A DNA stretch of 51,153 nucleotides from Propionibacteriaceae bacterium (GTDB taxonomy: Bacteria; Actinomycetota; Actinomycetes; Propionibacteriales; Propionibacteriaceae): the NCBI GenBank assembly GCA_030532825.1, contig JAUNKK010000014.1:1-51153 (forward strand). The letters are read 5' to 3'. The translations under genes were made by a program, and so were the position numbers. Positions 1-8,000 of the stretch are shown here, in pieces (within the stretch, counting starts at the first letter, position 1; each line of letters opens with the position of its first letter). The notes below the pieces were generated by a model. The model saw only the letters and a program-made list of their open reading frames with translations, was not told where the DNA came from and made no database searches.

Positions 1-2
1 GG

Positions 3-545
3 CTTGCGTTTCCGCGCTCCTGGGGTTGCGTTTCCGCGATCGTTGCTTACCCTGCTGCCGTGGATGGCCTCATCGACCGCCACGCTCTACAGCTGGGCCA
101 GGAGATGCTGCTGCATGGCTTAACCCAAGGGGAAAAGCTGGGGGTAACCGACGATCTCATCGGGCAGAGCGCCGCTTCCCTGCTCCCGCTGACTCAAAGT
201 GGGATAGGTGCTCTCCTCGAAGGGTTCGTGGTCTCCGAGCTGATGGCGCAACTCAGCTGGAGCCAAGAGACATACTCGATGTTCCACTTCAGGGACCGCA
301 GCGGCAAGGAGGTCGACATCGTCGCAGAACTCGCCGACGGCCGCGTGATCGCCCTTGAGGTCAAGGCATCAGCCACCTACCGGACCGAGCACTTCACAGG
401 GCTGCGTTACCTGCGCGATCAGCTGGGAGATCGCTTCATCGCCGGGATCGTCCTGGGGACCTCCGACCAGGGCTACCAGTTCGCCGACCGGCTATGGGGG
501 CTGCCGACCTCATCGCTGTGGGGTAACGCTGGCCCCGCCCTGTGA
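3..545 (+). CDS. C-terminal part of an ATPase with DUF4143 domain (5' end outside window)
   Basis: The frame is open from the window edge to the stop at 543-545, so this is the 3' end of a longer gene. The visible segment (GALLEGFVVSELMAQ, then FHFRDRSGKEVDIV and ALEVKASATY, ending near LWGLPTSSLW) matches the C-terminal DUF4143 nuclease-like domain of AAA+ ATPases. In that family an N-terminal P-loop domain precedes it, and members are thought to be mobile accessory genes of unsettled role. The RDRSGKEVDIV...LEVK pattern resembles a PD-(D/E)xK fold core (D..ExK). The last 256 coding bases recur exactly at 11118-11373. Domain call is confident; biological role is unknown. Confidence 0.75.
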   Translation, partial: LAFPRSWGCVSAIVAYPAAVDGLIDRHALQLGQEMLLHGLTQGEKLGVTDDLIGQSAASLLPLTQSGIGALLEGFVVSELMAQLSWSQETYSMFHFRDRSGKEVDIVAELADGRVIALEVKASATYRTEHFTGLRYLRDQLGDRFIAGIVLGTSDQGYQFADRLWGLPTSSLWGNAGPAL

Positions 546-570
546 GCCGAGTGCCTACCTAACCGCCCGG
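290..570. repeat. 281-bp perfect direct repeat, left copy
   Basis: Every base from 290 to 570 is identical to 11118-11398 (constant offset 10,828). It covers the 3' end of the DUF4143 gene plus 25 bp beyond its stop. Sequence diverges at once on both sides. The two copies bracket the LAP cluster. Confidence 0.97.
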
Positions 571-841
571 CACTCCCAGCGGGCGGACCTCTACCTCTTT
601 CGTACGAACTTACCGCGGCGGCCCGGCCGCCCTGAGTTCGCAGGAACCTCGCGTAGGGACCCCAGAGGTGCCTGCGAAGCAACCGTCGGCGCTGGATCTG
701 CTAAATCCACCTTGTCTGCCCTACACGGCTTGACCAATCACCGCGACTTCAGCAACCAAGACAGCTGTCGGTTGATGCCGGGCAAGTTGCGGACCTCACC
801 CAATGGGAAGATCCGTGCGAACGTTCTCATCCAGGTGCCCT
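571..841. other. Gene-free stretch between left repeat and LAP regulator
   Basis: No convincing reading frame, promoter or RNA gene. It directly follows the left repeat and so would be the left inner edge of the proposed integrated segment. I see no recognisable transposase remnant on either strand. Confidence 0.5.
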
Positions 842-1207
842 CTACCGTCCGACGTCAGGGCTAAGGCTTGGGGGCAGCGAAGGCTGGGCACGGCTGAGAT
901 CCACTCGCTGCACAAAGGCACGTAGTTGCTCGACATAGCTTTCGAACTCGTGCCTACCGCGACGGGTCACCTTGATCTCAGTGACGGGCATTCGTTTCAC
1001 GAATCGTTTGGTCTGGGTGATGTAGCCCACGGATTCCAGCTTGCGCAGATGTGAGGTCAGGTTGCCGGAGGTCAATTCCAGGATCTCCTGCAGTCGAGGG
1101 TATGCGATGCGATCCTTTTCCCCAATCTCAACCAAGGCGGCCATGATGCTCAGGCGAGCCGGTGCGTGCAACACCTCATTGAAATCGAGATCAGTCACGG
1201 GAGGCAT
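842..1207 (-). CDS. Winged-helix transcriptional regulator of the LAP cluster
   Basis: A small protein of about 121 residues with one winged-helix domain of the MarR/ArsR-like type (a winged-helix DNA-binding domain as in PF13601). It opens with FNEVLHAPARLSIMAALVEIG, has the recognition helix in ELTSGNLTSHLRKLESVGYI, and the wing in TEIKVTRRGRHEF. Such proteins are usually homodimeric repressors of nearby genes. Its start is uncertain: ATG at 1207 is preferred, with an ATG at 1228 and a GTG at 1198 also in frame, all overlapping the end of the upstream membrane-protein gene. It is the last gene of the minus-strand precursor operon. Plantazolicin clusters of Bacillus also carry a regulator (PznK); I infer an analogous role, not proven orthology. 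Confidence 0.8.
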   Translation of the reverse strand: MPPVTDLDFNEVLHAPARLSIMAALVEIGEKDRIAYPRLQEILELTSGNLTSHLRKLESVGYITQTKRFVKRMPVTEIKVTRRGRHEFESYVEQLRAFVQRVDLSRAQPSLPPSLSPDVGR

Positions 1208-1823
1208 CCCCGTGTTCGGCGGCGGCATGGGTCACTTTGGAGTGGAAGTAGGCCCCCAGGAAGAGGGCGCTGCTAGCTAACCAAACAATCATCACGGCGG
1301 TGGCGTCGGGGGGAAGCGCTAGGCCAGCGAGGCTAACCGTTATAAGCCCCAGGCCAAGTGCTGGCTCGTACCCCGCCCCAGTCCCAGTACACAGCAACCA
1401 CCCGCCCACCGGCCCCACAGCAGCCGCTGCGGCAATGACAGCGATGTCGCGAGCGCTCACATCAGGGCGACGTAGCAACACGAGAGTCATCACCACCCAG
1501 AAACCGATGGCTGCCAGAACCCAACTGACCGTAGCCCGCCGGACGCGGTCCGTTGCCTGTCCAAACAACCCGCGCAGTCGGCGCAACTCCAGCGCGGTCG
1601 AGATAAACCCCACCACCGCTGCTGCGAACAGTCCCCCCAGCCCGAACCAGGGCACACCGCGCCTGAGGGCCACATCGGCCCAGAGAGCGCCATAACCTAG
1701 GAAGTAGACCACTGACCAGACCAGAAGCTGGCGTCGAGCACGAGGATCCACGAGCTGTCGAGTCCTGACTGTCACATGGTCAACGTTGCGCAACAGCTCC
1801 TGCGGGTCAGCCGGACCACTCAT
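1191..1823 (-). CDS. Polytopic membrane protein of the LAP cluster, unknown function
   Basis: A 210-residue protein with a soluble charged N-terminus and about five or six hydrophobic segments (starting LLVWSVVYFLGYGALW, GLGGLFAAAVVGFIST, WVLAAIGFWVVMTLVLL). I recognise no family motif. The start at 1823 is chosen because GGGAGAAGGAAG lies directly upstream; a longer frame to 1877 lacks a ribosome site. The gene lies between the precursor and the regulator, whose start it overlaps, so the three are probably cotranscribed past the palindrome at 1927-1966. Membrane proteins in this position could serve immunity or sensing, but nothing in the sequence decides this. Confidence 0.75.
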   Translation of the reverse strand: MSGPADPQELLRNVDHVTVRTRQLVDPRARRQLLVWSVVYFLGYGALWADVALRRGVPWFGLGGLFAAAVVGFISTALELRRLRGLFGQATDRVRRATVSWVLAAIGFWVVMTLVLLRRPDVSARDIAVIAAAAAVGPVGGWLLCTGTGAGYEPALGLGLITVSLAGLALPPDATAVMIVWLASSALFLGAYFHSKVTHAAAEHGDASRD

Positions 1824-1926
1824 CTTCCTTCTCCCTAACCAATACCTCTGCTGAGCCCCACGGGCCTCAATGACCAACGACCAACAAACAACTCACACCT
1901 CGACGGTAGCGCCCAGCGTCGAACAA

Positions 1927-1966
1927 GCACCAGTCGTCCAGTGTGGCCACACTGGACGACTGGTGC
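1927..1966. terminator. Perfect 40-bp palindrome downstream of the precursor gene
   Basis: The left arm GCACCAGTCGTCCAGTGTGG is followed without a spacer by its exact reverse complement. It starts 21 bp past the precursor stop and ends about 100 bp before the next gene of the operon. In RNA it would form a 17-19 bp hairpin. No clear U-tract follows on either strand, so partial terminator or mRNA 3'-end stabiliser is more likely than full termination; this would give more precursor than downstream message. A dyad operator is the alternative. Confidence 0.6.
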
Positions 1967-1987
1967 GATTTTCGCTGAACGTCCTGC

Positions 1988-2122
1988 CTAGAAGGTACAG
2001 GAGCTGCTGGAAATAATGGTGGTGGTAGTGCACCGAGCGGCCATCGGCTCGAACAGGTGCTGGCCCTCACCGTAGCTAATGACGGTCATAGTGGCCACAT
2101 CGGGCAGCTTTGCAGCGGACAT
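1988..2122 (-). CDS. pznA: Plantazolicin-type LAP precursor peptide
   Basis: A 44-residue precursor. Residues 1-29 are the leader, ending GEGQHLFEPMAA, and residues 30-44 are the core RCTTTTIISSSSCTF. From memory, Bacillus velezensis plantazolicin has the same leader end and the core RCTCTTIISSSSTF. Known processing in that family: Cys, Ser and Thr become (methyl)azoles, the leader is removed after Ala-Ala, and the new N-terminal Arg is dimethylated. Here Cys4 is Thr, and an extra Cys is inserted before the final Thr-Phe. The start ATG at 2122 has AGAGGAG five bases upstream. An in-frame ORF back to 2212 exists but lacks a ribosome site. All enzymes expected to act on it are encoded on the opposite strand from 2358 on. 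Confidence 0.97.
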   Translation of the reverse strand: MSAAKLPDVATMTVISYGEGQHLFEPMAARCTTTTIISSSSCTF

Positions 2123-2189
2123 TGATACTCCTCTGTGCGATCGATTCTGAACGGCTTGACACATGACACGGCTCGCGACCCGCAGCACA

Positions 2190-2219
2190 ACCATAGACAC
2201 ACCTTCAGACACATGTCAA
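2190..2219 (-). promoter_or_regulatory. Candidate promoter of the precursor operon
   Basis: On the minus strand TTGACA (2219-2214) is followed after 18 bp by TATGGT (2195-2190). Transcription would begin about 60 bases before the precursor start. The -35 is consensus and the -10 is moderate. Confidence 0.5.
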
Positions 2220-2321
2220 CACGCAACTTTGTCTTGCCAGGTACCCTGCTGTTCCATCTATTAAAATGCCTTGTCAAATAACCTTTCAGTCTTCTAGCTG
2301 TTGGTTTGTGTCGCAAACTAC

Positions 2322-2357
2322 TTGACAGCACACGTTTACTTGTGCTGAACTTGACAT
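2322..2357 (+). promoter_or_regulatory. Candidate promoter giving a leaderless mRNA for the export/modification operon
   Basis: TTGACA at 2322-2327 is followed after 18 bp by TGAACT at 2346-2351. The expected start site falls on or next to the ATG at 2358. No Shine-Dalgarno sequence precedes that ATG, which fits a leaderless transcript, common in actinobacteria. A second TTGACA at 2351-2356 has no matching -10. Confidence 0.4.
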
Positions 2358-3257
2358 ATGATCACTGCCACCTTCTCCCAGCCCCTGGTAGCCCAGCTAG
2401 AGTCCGTCGGCAAGACCTACCGGAACTACGATGCGCTGACTGGGGTAAACCTCACCCTGCAAGCCGGCGAGGCAGTGGGACTGATCGGCCCAAACGGTGC
2501 GGGCAAGACCACCCTCCTGAGCCTGCTATCTGGACAGCGCCGACCCACTTCGGGCCGAGTTAGTCTGCTCGGCGGCGACCCCCGCAAACCCCGCACTCGC
2601 ACCAGCCTCGGCGTAGCACCCCAAGCGCTGAGCCTGCCCGAGACCGCCAAGGTAAACGAGGTGATCAACTACGTCAGCGCCTTCTACCAGCACCCAGCGA
2701 GCTGTAAGGCGCTGCTAAGTGAGTTCGGCCTCACCCATCTGGCGCGCCGCCAAATCGGCGGGTTATCGGGAGGACAGAAGCGGCTGTTATCGGTAGCGCT
2801 GGCCTTCGCTGGAAGCCCCGCCCTGGTGCTGCTAGACGAACCGACCACGGGTCTGGATGCCGCGGCACGAGAGTTGCTCTGGGATCAGGTCAGCGCCCGC
2901 ATCGACCGGGGCGCCACGGTGCTGGTAACCAGCCACTACCTCGAAGACATCAACCGACTCGCTGAACGGATCGTGGCCCTAGACAAGGGCAAGATCGCAC
3001 TCGACAAGCCCATCAGTGAAGTCCGCAGCCTCCCCAGCCGTGCGACTATCAGGATCCAGACCACTGATCCAGCAAAATTCGACCGGGTGTACCACCTGGA
3101 GGACCCAATCCACCGGCACGGAGTGTTGACATTCATCACCGACGATCTCGATGCCACCGTCGGCGAAATCACCGAGATCACGGGCTCTCTCGCTGGCATT
3201 GAGATCACCAATGACGCCCTGGCCAGTGCCGGAGGCACTACCGAAAGGAGCCAATGA
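2358..3257 (+). CDS. ABC transporter ATP-binding protein, LAP export/immunity
   Basis: A 299-residue ABC ATPase. Walker A is GPNGAGKTT (about 44-52), the signature LSGGQ (136-140), Walker B ALVLLDEP (155-162), the D-loop follows as TTGLD, and the H-loop is TSHY. It is of the drug/peptide-export (CcmA/DrrA-like) type that pairs with an ABC-2 permease, encoded next with a 4-bp overlap. In the plantazolicin cluster PznG and PznH form the exporter; this protein should power release of the mature peptide and probably self-protection. It is the first gene of the plus-strand operon and lacks a ribosome site. Confidence 0.92.
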   Translation: MITATFSQPLVAQLESVGKTYRNYDALTGVNLTLQAGEAVGLIGPNGAGKTTLLSLLSGQRRPTSGRVSLLGGDPRKPRTRTSLGVAPQALSLPETAKVNEVINYVSAFYQHPASCKALLSEFGLTHLARRQIGGLSGGQKRLLSVALAFAGSPALVLLDEPTTGLDAAARELLWDQVSARIDRGATVLVTSHYLEDINRLAERIVALDKGKIALDKPISEVRSLPSRATIRIQTTDPAKFDRVYHLEDPIHRHGVLTFITDDLDATVGEITEITGSLAGIEITNDALASAGGTTERSQ

Positions 3258-4042
3258 TGACCACAACGGCAACACCGCCGCTGAAGAATCCGATTATGTT
3301 AGCCTTAGTGCAAGCCCGATTCCAGCTGCGCGAAGCCTTCAGGATTCCGATCAGTATCATCATGGGCCTCTTCGCCCCCAGCATTGGCCTGCTCTTCTTC
3401 ATCCTGCCTCAGAGGGCAATTTCCAACGATACCGAACTAGCCACCCAATCTGTCGTCGGGTTGGCCGTCTTCGGCATCATGGTCAACTCATTATTCCAGT
3501 TCGCGGTGGAAGTATCTCAGGCGAGGGAACGTCCCTGGGGTGGCTATACCCAGACGCTGCCTGCCGGTGCCGGCTCACGGATACTTTCCTACCTGATGTC
3601 TTCCGGTGTGCTTGCAGCATTCTCCGTAGTGCCCTTGCTAGTACTAGCTGCCTTGACCACCGCCGCCACCCTCAGCCCCCCAAGGCTCCTGATCGGCCTC
3701 GGCGCACTCCTAGTGACATCCATTCCCTTTATGCTGTTGGGCCTGGTCGTCGGCCACCTGTTCAATTCCAAAGCGGCAGTCGCCGTAGCTCAGGTGTTGA
3801 TGATGGTACTCGCCTTCGGAGGTGGGCTATTTATCCCGCCCAGCGTCTTTCCACGCTGGATGGACATCCTATCCATGGCTCTTCCCACCCGCAGCGCCCT
3901 TGAGATCGTCCAGTGGGCCACCAACGTTGGTGGCCAGTACCTTGCTTCCAGCATTGTCGGCTTACTTGGCTGGACAGCCGGTCTCGGCTTCATGGGTCTG
4001 GTTCTCGCAGCCAGCGACACCGATAAGGAGTACCGGTCATGA
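3254..4042 (+). CDS. ABC-2 type permease, LAP export
   Basis: A 262-residue integral membrane protein with six predicted hydrophobic segments (for example IIMGLFAPSIGLLFFIL near the N-terminus, VVGLAVFGIMVNSLFQF, and YLASSIVGLLGWTAGLG near the C-terminus). The pattern and length fit ABC-2 family permeases. ATGA overlaps with the ATPase upstream and again with the next gene, so the three are translationally coupled. By context it is the membrane half of the peptide exporter. Substrate is inferred from position only. Confidence 0.88.
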   Translation: MMTTTATPPLKNPIMLALVQARFQLREAFRIPISIIMGLFAPSIGLLFFILPQRAISNDTELATQSVVGLAVFGIMVNSLFQFAVEVSQARERPWGGYTQTLPAGAGSRILSYLMSSGVLAAFSVVPLLVLAALTTAATLSPPRLLIGLGALLVTSIPFMLLGLVVGHLFNSKAAVAVAQVLMMVLAFGGGLFIPPSVFPRWMDILSMALPTRSALEIVQWATNVGGQYLASSIVGLLGWTAGLGFMGLVLAASDTDKEYRS

Positions 4043-4764
4043 TCGCCCATACCGCCACTTCCGTCCGTTACCTCGGCGTACGTGAAGGTCTTCGGGAGAA
4101 ATTGACGGGCAGTTCTGACAACGCAAGCCAGATCCAGGTGATCGATCTCGTTGGCAGCGATGCACCGACTCCCCGGGAGTTCGCACGCCAGATAGATCCG
4201 CACCTGCCGACTGTGGTGCTATCCACGCTCCGACTAACACTGAACGACATCTGGGGAACTCTGGAAGAAAAACTATGGGCTATCACACCGCAGGCCGTCA
4301 TCTTGCGCCTAGCCCCCCTCGATCTGTCCATTCCCCTGCTGTGGGCCTGGGCCGCGCCTACCGGGGCTCTGATGACTGCCTTCGCTCCAGAGGGGCCAGC
4401 GTGGATCAATACCCTCGACCTCGCCGAAGCTATTGGTCGGCTGAGCGAGGACGATCTGGCCACCCGCGCGGGGCAGGCATTCGATGTCACTGGCCCGCAT
4501 CGGGTACCGATGGCGCATCTCTGCGAAGTGATGAGCATCACCCTCGAAGTCCCCGTCAAACTAATCACCAGCAGCGTCGAGGACTTCATCGGCGTAATGA
4601 TGAGTAATGGGCTTCCCACTGGGACGGCGGAATGGATAGCCAACTACCAGGCGACTACCTCCAGCCCTGGCCTGACCGACACCGATGTGCTGGCCGCCCT
4701 GCTGGGACGCAAACCCCACCCCGCCCAGCTTGTGCCCCAGGCCTACCAAATCTGCTCCCAATGA
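4039..4764 (+). CDS. NmrA/SDR-like protein lacking a dinucleotide-binding motif
   Basis: A 241-residue protein. Its second half resembles atypical short-chain dehydrogenases of the NmrA type: WINTLDLAEAIGRL, then AFDVTGPHRVPMAHLCEVMS, VPVKLITSSVEDFIGVMMSNG, and LTDTDVLAALLGRKP, as in proteins where a FxD..D.A...... and Y.LTGP pattern precedes the substrate domain. The N-terminus, however, shows no GxxGxxG Rossmann glycine motif and begins MIAHTATSVRYLGVREGL. It may therefore be a non-catalytic scaffold or use an altered cofactor site. It overlaps the permease gene and precedes the cyclodehydratase genes by 41 bp. I do not know a counterpart with a proven role in LAP synthesis. Confidence 0.6.
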   Translation: MIAHTATSVRYLGVREGLREKLTGSSDNASQIQVIDLVGSDAPTPREFARQIDPHLPTVVLSTLRLTLNDIWGTLEEKLWAITPQAVILRLAPLDLSIPLLWAWAAPTGALMTAFAPEGPAWINTLDLAEAIGRLSEDDLATRAGQAFDVTGPHRVPMAHLCEVMSITLEVPVKLITSSVEDFIGVMMSNGLPTGTAEWIANYQATTSSPGLTDTDVLAALLGRKPHPAQLVPQAYQICSQ

Positions 4765-4805
4765 GCTGTTTGACCTCATTCCACTACTAACACAAGGAGA
4801 TGATC

Positions 4806-5819
4806 GTGACGACCACACCCACCAAACAACATAGCCACCACACGACGGACCAGCCCTACTATCGGCGAGGGCTTTTCGGAGGCACCGCTGAACTCAACAA
4901 CGCCCTAGTGGTCACTGCTGCCCGATCGGTTACCACTATCGGCGGGGACGGAGTACTGGACTTCGCGATTCGACTACGTAACCATCTCGGCGCCGAAGGC
5001 TACATCCACATCGACAATCTGGCCCGCGACCTCGGCGCGTCTCCTGAGCAAATCCAGCCAGTACTGGATCGCCTCGTTGATGCAGGGGCACTATGCCGGA
5101 GCGCCGAGCGGTACGCCAGTGCTGTCCTCATTGCGGCTGCCCGGGCCGGCAATCAGGTCTCTGACGATGTCATTGCCAAACGGTTCTCCACCACCCATGT
5201 GTCACTGGTGGCTCGTCCCGGCAGCCACCTTGCGGCAACCATCGCCCAGGCCGCCGCCGAATTGGGCATACAGGTTCAGATGACCACCAAGGTAGATTGC
5301 GAGGCTGACCTCAAGGTGGTTGTGGCAAATTCCTTCCACGACAAACACCTCTTCAATGCCAATCGAATTGCCCTGGCTGACGCCACCCCATGGTTACCGG
5401 TGATTGCATACGACTCTGACACCGCCTGGGTTGGACCTTTCGTGGTCCCGCATCAGTCCGCCTGTCTCACCTGTCTGCAGCTGCGCCGCTCTGCCAACTT
5501 TTCTGATGACGTCTTCCGTCCCGAGCTGCTAAAAATCGAGCCGGTGGACGACCCCGCCCCCGAAACCGGACCCAACCCTGTCCATTACCTGCAAGCAGGG
5601 ATCGTGGCAAATTTTTTGATGGAACGAGTGGGCCTGCATGACTACGCCCCAAGCGCAGCCCCTGGGGGGATAACCTCAATCAGAATCAACGACAGTGGAC
5701 TGTCAATGGAATATCGCCGCATCTTCCGTGTCCCTCGCTGTCCCTCCTGTTCCCCGGTAGCCGACACCGGCTTCCCTCAAGTGTGGTTTCACGCTCCAGC
5801 CCGAGAAGGAGAACGCTAA
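4806..5819 (+). CDS. pznC: LAP cyclodehydratase C protein (E1-like, leader-binding)
   Basis: A 337-residue protein matching the TOMM/LAP 'ocin-ThiF' C protein. The N-terminal third (about 48-100) looks like a winged-helix peptide-recognition element. The C-terminal half has the family's four zinc-binding Cys as two CxxC pairs (Cys220/Cys223 in SACLTCLQ and Cys312/Cys315 in RCPSCS). In the family it binds the leader peptide and presents the core to the YcaO partner. GTG at 4806 is preferred over ATG at 4800 because AAGGAG abuts the ATG but is correctly spaced from the GTG. Its stop overlaps the YcaO start (TAATG). Confidence 0.9.
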   Translation: MTTTPTKQHSHHTTDQPYYRRGLFGGTAELNNALVVTAARSVTTIGGDGVLDFAIRLRNHLGAEGYIHIDNLARDLGASPEQIQPVLDRLVDAGALCRSAERYASAVLIAAARAGNQVSDDVIAKRFSTTHVSLVARPGSHLAATIAQAAAELGIQVQMTTKVDCEADLKVVVANSFHDKHLFNANRIALADATPWLPVIAYDSDTAWVGPFVVPHQSACLTCLQLRRSANFSDDVFRPELLKIEPVDDPAPETGPNPVHYLQAGIVANFLMERVGLHDYAPSAAPGGITSIRINDSGLSMEYRRIFRVPRCPSCSPVADTGFPQVWFHAPAREGER

Positions 5820-7156
5820 TGACCGCTTGGACCTCCCCTTTGGAGGCAGCGCACGTCCTGCTCCCTCTCTCCGACCCTGACTTCGGCATTGCCCGGCGCG
5901 AATATATGAAACTGCGCGATGTCGACGACGTCTTGGCGCACTCTATCGGCGCCCATGGCACAGACAGCACTCTCTTTTTCGGAGTACCCGGGAACGCCTA
6001 CAACGGCGGCGGCTCACCAGATCTCTTAAGCGCCCATTTGGCAGCCATAGGTGAAACCGTAGAACGATACAGCGCTGCCTATGCCCCAATCGATTCAGAG
6101 GCAGTCCGTCACGGCACTGCAGCTGCACTCGAAACAGACCTTGACTTGCTCACCGCTGAGGACTACGCCTTGTTCGATGACTCCCAGTATGAAATACCGG
6201 GCTTCGAATATGACCGCTGGACTCGAGAGACACCACTGTGGTGGCGGCAAGGCATTGACGCCAGCACTAACAAACCAGTCTGGGCACCCGCCCAACTGGT
6301 ACACATGGCAGGACGCTGGCGTCAGGAGCCTTCCGTCGGCTACGCCACCAGCAATGGGCTTGCCTGCGGCATCACTTTCGTAGAAGCTGCCTTGTCAGGG
6401 TTGTTCGAAGTGGTCGAACGTGACGGATTCATGCTGACCTGGTACAACCGACTCAGCCTGCCCCAGATCGATACCGAGTCGTCCCTTAAGCTCAAGCGTT
6501 ACCTGGCACGCCATTTCGACCCGACAGGGCTTCGGGTGCATCTAGTAGACATGTCGGTGTTCTCTGGGATTCCCTCGGTGTTGGCGGTCATCCGCAGCAG
6601 TTCAGCAACGCTCGCCCCCTTCGCCGTGGGAGCTGCAGCGGCGGGGACCATTGAACGAGCCTGCGAAAAGGCCGCCACCGAAGCCATGTACACCCGCACA
6701 TGGATGAAGACGGAACAACGCGAAGGGCGCTCCTTGCACAATGTCGACGACTTGGCCGAAGCTCTGGTGTCCTTCGAGGATCACATTCGGCTCTACGCTG
6801 GCACCAAGATGGTGCCCAAGGCAGACTTCCTCACCATGTCGGACGTGCGTCGCTCCGTCCATGAAGTACCCAGGTTTGACGACACCGACCCCGAACGGTT
6901 GTGGGACAGCCTGGTTCACCACCTCACTGATAAGGGCCATCGGGTCATCACCTTCGATCTGACCAGCCCCGACATCCTTGAAGCTGGTGCAAGAGTCATC
7001 CGCACCGTGATCACCGGGCTGCGTCCGCTGGATTCCTCCTACGCCGCACGATTCATGGGCGGCGACCGCCTGCTAAATCATGCCCACTCCCTGGGGCTGG
7101 TAAGCAAGCCGTTCACGTTTGACCGGCTCAACCCCCTACCCCACCCCTTCCCGTGA
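5819..7156 (+). CDS. pznD: YcaO-domain cyclodehydratase D protein
   Basis: A 445-residue YcaO protein. It uses ATP to phosphorylate the amide backbone while Cys, Ser and Thr side chains close onto it, forming azolines. ATP/Mg-binding motifs are visible: GETVERYSA (78-86) and EAALSGLFEVVERD (189-202), with a later GTIERACEKAATEA. The C-terminus PLPHPFP keeps the PxPxPxP tail that is important for activity in this family. ATG at 5819 has AAGGAG seven bases upstream; the frame could extend to 5783 without support. It works as a complex with the C protein encoded just upstream. Confidence 0.95.
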   Translation: MTAWTSPLEAAHVLLPLSDPDFGIARREYMKLRDVDDVLAHSIGAHGTDSTLFFGVPGNAYNGGGSPDLLSAHLAAIGETVERYSAAYAPIDSEAVRHGTAAALETDLDLLTAEDYALFDDSQYEIPGFEYDRWTRETPLWWRQGIDASTNKPVWAPAQLVHMAGRWRQEPSVGYATSNGLACGITFVEAALSGLFEVVERDGFMLTWYNRLSLPQIDTESSLKLKRYLARHFDPTGLRVHLVDMSVFSGIPSVLAVIRSSSATLAPFAVGAAAAGTIERACEKAATEAMYTRTWMKTEQREGRSLHNVDDLAEALVSFEDHIRLYAGTKMVPKADFLTMSDVRRSVHEVPRFDDTDPERLWDSLVHHLTDKGHRVITFDLTSPDILEAGARVIRTVITGLRPLDSSYAARFMGGDRLLNHAHSLGLVSKPFTFDRLNPLPHPFP

Positions 7157-7181
7157 CCCTTGACCAAGACAGGAGTATGTC

Positions 7182-8000
7182 ATGAGTGAACTCGACCGCC
7201 ACGCAACCAACCTGGTCGATGTGGTGTACGGAAATGAACATTTAGCCTATGACGACCCTACCGAGAACTGGTTCGAAGCCACCAAAGTCTACCGAGCATC
7301 CATGGCCTGGGACGCCCCCGGAGTGAGCCGCCTACTGCGGTCACCGGCTTTGCAGCAGATCGCAACGCGGGCCGGCAAACGGTTCGACGATATGCCCAGT
7401 ATTGCGCTACCAGCATCAGCCGACCCAGGCTTCAGTTTGTTCCAGGCGGCCGAACTTCGCCGCAGCGCCGACAGGTTCAGTGGCGATCCCATTGAGTTGC
7501 AACAGCTAGCTACCATTCTAGATTTCGGGTACGGCTTGGTCCGGCGGCCTGAAGGTCTGCGGCGACGCGTGCCATCTGGAGGCGCACTCTACCCATTGGA
7601 CGTCTTCGTGCTGGCCAGCCGGGTCAGTGGCCTCGACCACGGCGTCTACCACTTCGACCCATATCGCGACTGCCTGGCCGTGTTAGGCGATTTCGATGAC
7701 CAAATGCTGGGACACTGCCTGCTCCGGGAGGAAGCCGTCGAAGGTTCCGCCGCCACCATCGTGCTGGCAGCCAGCTTCTGGCGCTCACGATTCAAGTATG
7801 GCCACCGATCCTCGCGCCTCGTATTCATCGAAGCGGGTCATGTGATGCAGAACCTGACCTTGATGTCAGCGGCCGTGGGGGTGGCCGGGCGTCCCTATGG
7901 CGGCTTCATCGATGATGAACTGAGCCAGCTCACCGGGCACACCAATGGGGTCGACACCGCCCCACTGTATGCCTACGTCTTAGGCGTCGGCGCCGACTGA
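7182..8000 (+). CDS. pznB: SagB-type FMN-dependent azoline dehydrogenase (B protein)
   Basis: A 272-residue nitroreductase-fold protein that oxidises azolines to azoles. FMN-contact motifs RRSADRFSG (93-101) and PSGGALYPLD (131-140) are present, and the catalytic Lys-Tyr pair of SagB/BcerB-type enzymes is seen in FKYGHR (Lys205-Tyr206). It starts 25 bp after the YcaO stop behind a CAGGAG site, and its stop overlaps the next start (TGATG). The dehydrogenase presence means most rings should be aromatic in the product. Confidence 0.93.
   Translation: MSELDRHATNLVDVVYGNEHLAYDDPTENWFEATKVYRASMAWDAPGVSRLLRSPALQQIATRAGKRFDDMPSIALPASADPGFSLFQAAELRRSADRFSGDPIELQQLATILDFGYGLVRRPEGLRRRVPSGGALYPLDVFVLASRVSGLDHGVYHFDPYRDCLAVLGDFDDQMLGHCLLREEAVEGSAATIVLAASFWRSRFKYGHRSSRLVFIEAGHVMQNLTLMSAAVGVAGRPYGGFIDDELSQLTGHTNGVDTAPLYAYVLGVGAD

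Noticed and set aside
1-36. Short repeat TTGCGTTTCCGCG at the window start
   Set aside because: Two copies only, inside an open coding frame cut by the window edge; too little context to interpret.
2351-2356. Second TTGACA directly before the ATPase start
   Set aside because: No -10 at 16-18 bp downstream; that position is inside the coding region.
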